Assembly (NCBI GenBank): GCA_033239125.1
Contig: BSWB01000003.1
Location: 138,856,320-138,920,319, forward strand
Direction: 5' to 3'
DNA length: 64,000 bases
From: Fagopyrum homotropicum
Taxonomy: Eukaryota > Streptophyta > Magnoliopsida > Caryophyllales > Polygonaceae
Below are positions 60,605 to 64,000 of this stretch, piece after piece. A program made the position numbers and the translations under genes. The notes beneath the pieces were generated by a model. That model did no database searches and was not told the DNA's origin. It was given only the letters and a program-made list of their open reading frames with translations. Each line of letters starts with the position of its first letter. Position 1 is the first letter of the stretch.

Positions 60605-61745
60605 GGTTTTGATAAATTCACACGTTACGACTTTATGGTTTTTTGTAGTCTTGCTCGGATACGAAGGTCCGTCGTATATTTCGTAACATCCTCCCCCTTG
60701 TCCAACTAAACGCCGGTCCAAAGAAACCCATATCAATCAACTATGCATCAGTAACCTATTCAAGGAATTTGTTCAAATCCGAGGAGACAGCCCCTCGATT
60801 GATCCTCGATCTGAAGGGTGGAGTTAAAGTCACCTCGATAATGAGAGGACAGTCTATACTCCGGACAGCCGCGAGCAGGCTCGCCCATGCTTCAACTCTC
60901 GATTCCTGCGTGGGAAGGTTATACACGGCGATTATCTCGAACAAATCAAGATTGCTTCCTACTTTAAACTGAATAAAGTGGTCCGCGGTGTGCCCCACCA
61001 TGACCTTGATATGAAGCTCATTCCACAAAATCCAAATTCCACAAGTGAAGCCTATAGCTTTGATCTTTGTGTGATTTGCGAAACCCATCTGCCTACAAAT
61101 GAAAATTGCTAATTCTCCAAATACCTTAGTCTTAAAGAGAGCCAAAATATCTAATTGGTGATGATTGATCATATAACGGATCACATTACAAAAGCGACAG
61201 TTAGCGAATCCCCTACAATTCCAAAATAGAATCTTCATGGGAAGAGAGACATAACCGTAGTAGGATGGTTAGAACTACAATCCCCCACCGCAATCGCATC
61301 TCTTTGTTCAACAATACATTGTTGGCCTACATAAGGATCCCCAGCCCTGCCAGGGACAAAATCCCCCTTAATAATAGGTGGATGTACGTACTCACCAGGA
61401 CGTCCACTTCCATGATTGTCTTTCCAAGGATGTTGTATGCCACCTTATTCCCTCCACTCTCTATATCCATAGCTGACAACTCATGATGCCTTGGTAGCGA
61501 ACTATCTAGTTGACCTCTTTTCAAGGATTTAGATTGAATATACTTTATGGTATACTGTTTATATATTTTAGGAAGATTATATTTTTCCTTTATTACCTCT
61601 ATTTCACACCTTGTTTTATGCATCATATCTTTTTTCTTTTAGGCTATTCTCTTGTGTATAAATCTTGGTTGTTGCTTCATGAATAATCAAGTTACTGCAT
61701 TCTATTCAATCTATATATTCAAAATGGTAATAGTCTAAAATCGAT
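60605..61745 (-). pseudogene. LINE endonuclease fragment, diverged paralogue
   Basis: The minus-strand frame 61238-60756 (160 codons) begins MKILFWNCRGFANCRF and continues with ICRQMGFANHTKIKAIGF, TCGIWILWNELHIKV and AVYNLPTQESRVEAW: the N-terminal part of a plant L1-type LINE endonuclease. The usual ETK motif reads FKTK, so the catalytic Glu is lost, and the GGDFN motif is not preserved. Upstream, 61327-61626 has a 99-codon frame in ORF1-end position. The RT domain is absent. A dead 5'-side fragment, more intact than the copies at 38, 43 and 48 kb. Confidence 0.85.
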
Positions 61746-62539
61746 CATCATCTTCTAAAACTCAATCTATCTAAATTATCCTATTTTATCTATCTACTAT
61801 GGCAAATCTACTTCTAAATCAATCTTTTGATTTCTATCTTCATCCTTCTGACCACCCTGGTCTAAACATCTGTTAAATATCTCCAACAATTGGTAGTTTT
61901 TCGGAATGAAAAATAGCTATCACTACATCCTTCTCACCCAAATGCAAAGAAGGATTCTTGGATGGCTCGATCTCAATCCCTACAACTACTTCCAACGAGT
62001 TTAAATATTGGAAAAGTGTCAACTCCATGTTGGCTAGTTGGCTACTCAATTCAATGGCTGTGTAAGTTGTTTGTACCTCTCTGTTGAACACTTTTTAATT
62101 GAACAAATATGTGTTATGTTTGAACAATTACGAATATTCAATGGATGTGGATTCTTTCTACTTTTAACTCTAAATATGTGTTATATTGAACAAAAAACGT
62201 GTTATGTTTGATGGTTATAGAAAAATAAGAAAATTATTCTTATAATGTTTAGCTGGATATCGAGCTTCTTGGATGGGAACCAAATATCAAAGGAAGGGCT
62301 CCCACATATGGTAGAGGACACCGAGCTTCGACTTGGAGTCCGAGAAGAAAAACTACACGATAAATGGCCGGTGAAATGTTTTCACATATATATTTTTTTG
62401 GAAATTACTGATGGTGATCCAATACTTTAGACTTTTCCGGATTATGCTCAAGTGTATTTTAGTTTCTGGACGATGTCCCTAAACTTTAAAATATTTTTGG
62501 AATATACCCATCTATCATCCGTAAGTTAATATTTTGACA
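61746..62539. other. AT-rich spacer, no supported gene
   Basis: Short frames on both strands (72 codons at 62091-61873 minus; 61 codons at 62245-62430 plus) without recognisable domains. The part at 62420-62540 resembles common plant intergenic repeat text. Confidence 0.4.
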
Positions 62540-62626
62540 AAAAAGAAGTTGATAACTATCGTCTACTAGTTATTATTGATTAAGTTAATCAACGTTAATT
62601 AGAATTCGAAAATCCTAACTATTACA
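62540..62626 (-). repeat. Inverted fragment of the fourth LTR family's start
   Basis: On the minus strand it begins TGTAATAGTTAGG at 62626 and follows the first 45 bp of the LTR at 57948 with about five mismatches, then fades. A truncated relic in opposite orientation. Confidence 0.7.
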
Positions 62627-62896
62627 AATAATTACTTCAAATTTTAATTAGATGCTTATTCTCAAATCTGTTGTGTGAAATGGATGAGCTTAATCCTACC
62701 ATGGAACCGAATTGGCCGTTGAGAGACAAACTTGTATCACAAATTCAGCAGAGAATTGAAGGAATTGAATATTTAAAATTGTGTAATATGTTGTATCCGT
62801 ACAAAAAATATTCGGGGTACTCGTGTAAATATCATGTCTCAATAATAGTAACCATATTGACATTCAATCACAAAACAGAAAAGTAAGAAAATGAAT
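62627..62896. other. Spacer downstream of the B3 gene
   Basis: AT-rich. A 71-codon plus-strand frame at 62671-62886 has no recognisable domain. Confidence 0.35.
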
Positions 62897-63502
62897 CTAT
62901 TGTTGAACCCTGTGAATGATGAAACCGAGAGCACCGTCGATTCGGAATGACCAGACTTGAATAGGATCTTCTACTGCGAAGCCATTGTCGCGGGCGAGCT
63001 TATTCCAGTCATGAATAAGAGCATACCACCAGCCGTTCATCTTCTGGCCATTCCAGCGAGTGAATTTCATGGCACGCATCTGCAGGGAAGGATCAATCAC
63101 CGTCACCTCAAGCTTCTTCATCACCTTGCTCCTCCCTGCTGCTCTACTCTCTCCGATCAACGTCTCCTCTTCTTCAGTCAAGAACCTGTCCTTCACCTTC
63201 TTACTCGGCATCGAAAGCCGGTTCTGGTTGGGGTTCATATCAGTGGCGGTCAGTCTCCGCTCCATTATCAACTTCACATCGCTCGCTCCCTTGGCGTGCA
63301 AGAAATCTCTGTACATCGATGGAAGATCACCGAAAGCCTCCGGCATCCTCGCTCGCTTCAAAGGCGGTTCCTCCTCAAGTTTAATCACTGCTCCAAAGAG
63401 CTTCAAACTCCGAGACTGTGCTTTCCGTTTACATGCTTCTCTCTTAATGAAATCGCCCGAGGGTTTAACCTCAATGAAGTCAATAAGCCTCAATTCCTCC
63501 AT
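62897..63502 (-). CDS. B3-domain protein (DUF313-type), 201 aa
   Basis: Single uninterrupted minus-strand frame from ATG (63502) to TAG (62897). Residues 75-197 look like a plant B3 DNA-binding domain of the DUF313 subgroup: KLIMERRLTATDMNPNQNRL and SMPSKKVKDRFLTEEE at the start, KLEVTVIDPSLQMRAMKFTRW in the middle, then WYALIHDWNKLARDNGF and IQVWSFRIDGALGF. The N-terminal 74 residues are basic (REACKRKAQSRS, PLKRARMPE), suitable for nuclear import. B3 proteins bind DNA in the nucleus; many DUF313 members are untested. Length fits small B3 proteins. It is the only intact host-like gene in the window, at the edge of the repeat block. A TATA-like TATAAAG lies about 85 nt upstream. Confidence 0.85.
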   Translation of the reverse strand: MEELRLIDFIEVKPSGDFIKREACKRKAQSRSLKLFGAVIKLEEEPPLKRARMPEAFGDLPSMYRDFLHAKGASDVKLIMERRLTATDMNPNQNRLSMPSKKVKDRFLTEEEETLIGESRAAGRSKVMKKLEVTVIDPSLQMRAMKFTRWNGQKMNGWWYALIHDWNKLARDNGFAVEDPIQVWSFRIDGALGFIIHRVQQ

Positions 63503-63582
63503 TTTTTTTTTGATGAAAAATCAAAATACGCCCAAAGAATGCAGATTGGATTTGATGAGGGTTTACCTTCTTTGCAGGGACA

Positions 63583-63589
63583 CTTTATA
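63583..63589 (-). promoter_or_regulatory. TATA-like box of the B3 gene
   Basis: Minus-strand TATAAAG about 85 nt upstream of the ATG. Plausible spacing for a short 5' UTR; a second AT-rich candidate lies near 63618. Confidence 0.4.
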
Positions 63590-63749
63590 GTTAATTTTCT
63601 CCAGCTAAATAAATATTATTATAAGATAATTTTTTTTGATCTTTTCATACTCATCAAAGATAAATTTCCTTAATTACTCTATCCAAAATCCAATACTTAT
63701 TCCTCAAGTATAATATGGAGATTACGGGGCCATGTCCGACTAAAATCAC

Positions 63750-63959
63750 TTCTAATCAATTCTTAATAATTATAAATTAATATGTATTTTACTACTAGGA
63801 TTTTTATTTCTCTTTTAAATATTTATTTTTCAAAATAGGTTTTTCGTATGACTAAAATAGATAGCCATATATGAGTTCTAATCAATTCTTAATAATTATA
63901 AATTAATATGACTAGGATTTTTATTTCTCTTTTAAATATTTATCTCTTAAAATAGGTTT
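63750..63959. repeat. Two-unit direct repeat, about 126-bp period
   Basis: TTCTAATCAATTCTTAATAA starts at 63750 and again at 63876, continuing through ATTTTTATTTCTCTTTTAAA and AAAATAGGTTT. The second unit lacks about 11 nt. No gene seen from 63674 to the window end. Confidence 0.88.
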
Positions 63960-64000
63960 GGTCCCTGGACAAAAAATCACGCAACGTCATCATAAATGTC

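Noticed and set aside
62245..62886. Plus-strand frames of 61 and 71 codons as exons of a host gene
   Set aside because: No recognisable domain, no clear splice pairing, AT-rich context.
62957..63673. 238-codon plus-strand frame opposite the B3 gene
   Set aside because: It is the shadow of the B3 coding sequence; the minus-strand translation has a clear B3 domain and the plus-strand one none.

Overview
This is a plant nuclear window, most likely from a eudicot. The evidence is Ty3/gypsy chromovirus elements with tRNA-iMet primer sites, a tRNA-Glu-derived sequence, a plant-type LINE endonuclease, a PIF/Harbinger-like element and a plant B3-domain gene. It is almost entirely transposable-element DNA with large tandem and segmental duplications, as in pericentromeric or other heterochromatin. 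Only one ordinary host gene is convincing: a 201-aa B3-domain protein near the right edge (minus strand).

Left (1-14084): a head-to-tail array of one minus-strand LTR element, LTR-internal-LTR-internal-LTR, with a period of exactly 6,677 bp. The third LTR is broken by an internal deletion. Middle (14085-34905): a second minus-strand Ty3/gypsy element (15097-34900, TSD TATGA) whose 3' LTR was hit by a plus-strand, chromodomain-type Ty3/gypsy element (17573-27422, TSD GTGAG) with a recognisable but broken pol. The minus element keeps only a decayed reverse-transcriptase remnant.

Next (33182-48928): a 5.25-kb unit is present three times in direct tandem. Each unit holds the distal part of the minus-strand LTR, a 749-bp TIR element, a tRNA-Glu-derived sequence and a LINE endonuclease fragment. 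Then 49706-57947 repeats 14083-22345 as a segmental duplication (LTR, nested plus-strand LTR, start of pol), cut off exactly at the first base of another LTR (57948-60070). After that LTR comes a more diverged third copy of the flank and LINE block (60071-61745). The window ends with AT-rich spacer, the B3 gene and a short direct repeat.

The most interesting signals are structural features shared by LTR families that otherwise look different. (1) A predicted intron of 433-485 nt inside every LTR, with a strong donor buried in a small palindrome, a CTAAY-like branch site and a TAG acceptor. (2) A hairpin just upstream of the polypurine tract whose outer pairs covary between families. No element here encodes an intact protein set, so all appear non-autonomous now. 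Near-identical tandem copies could in principle be inflated or collapsed by assembly. Similarities were judged by eye.
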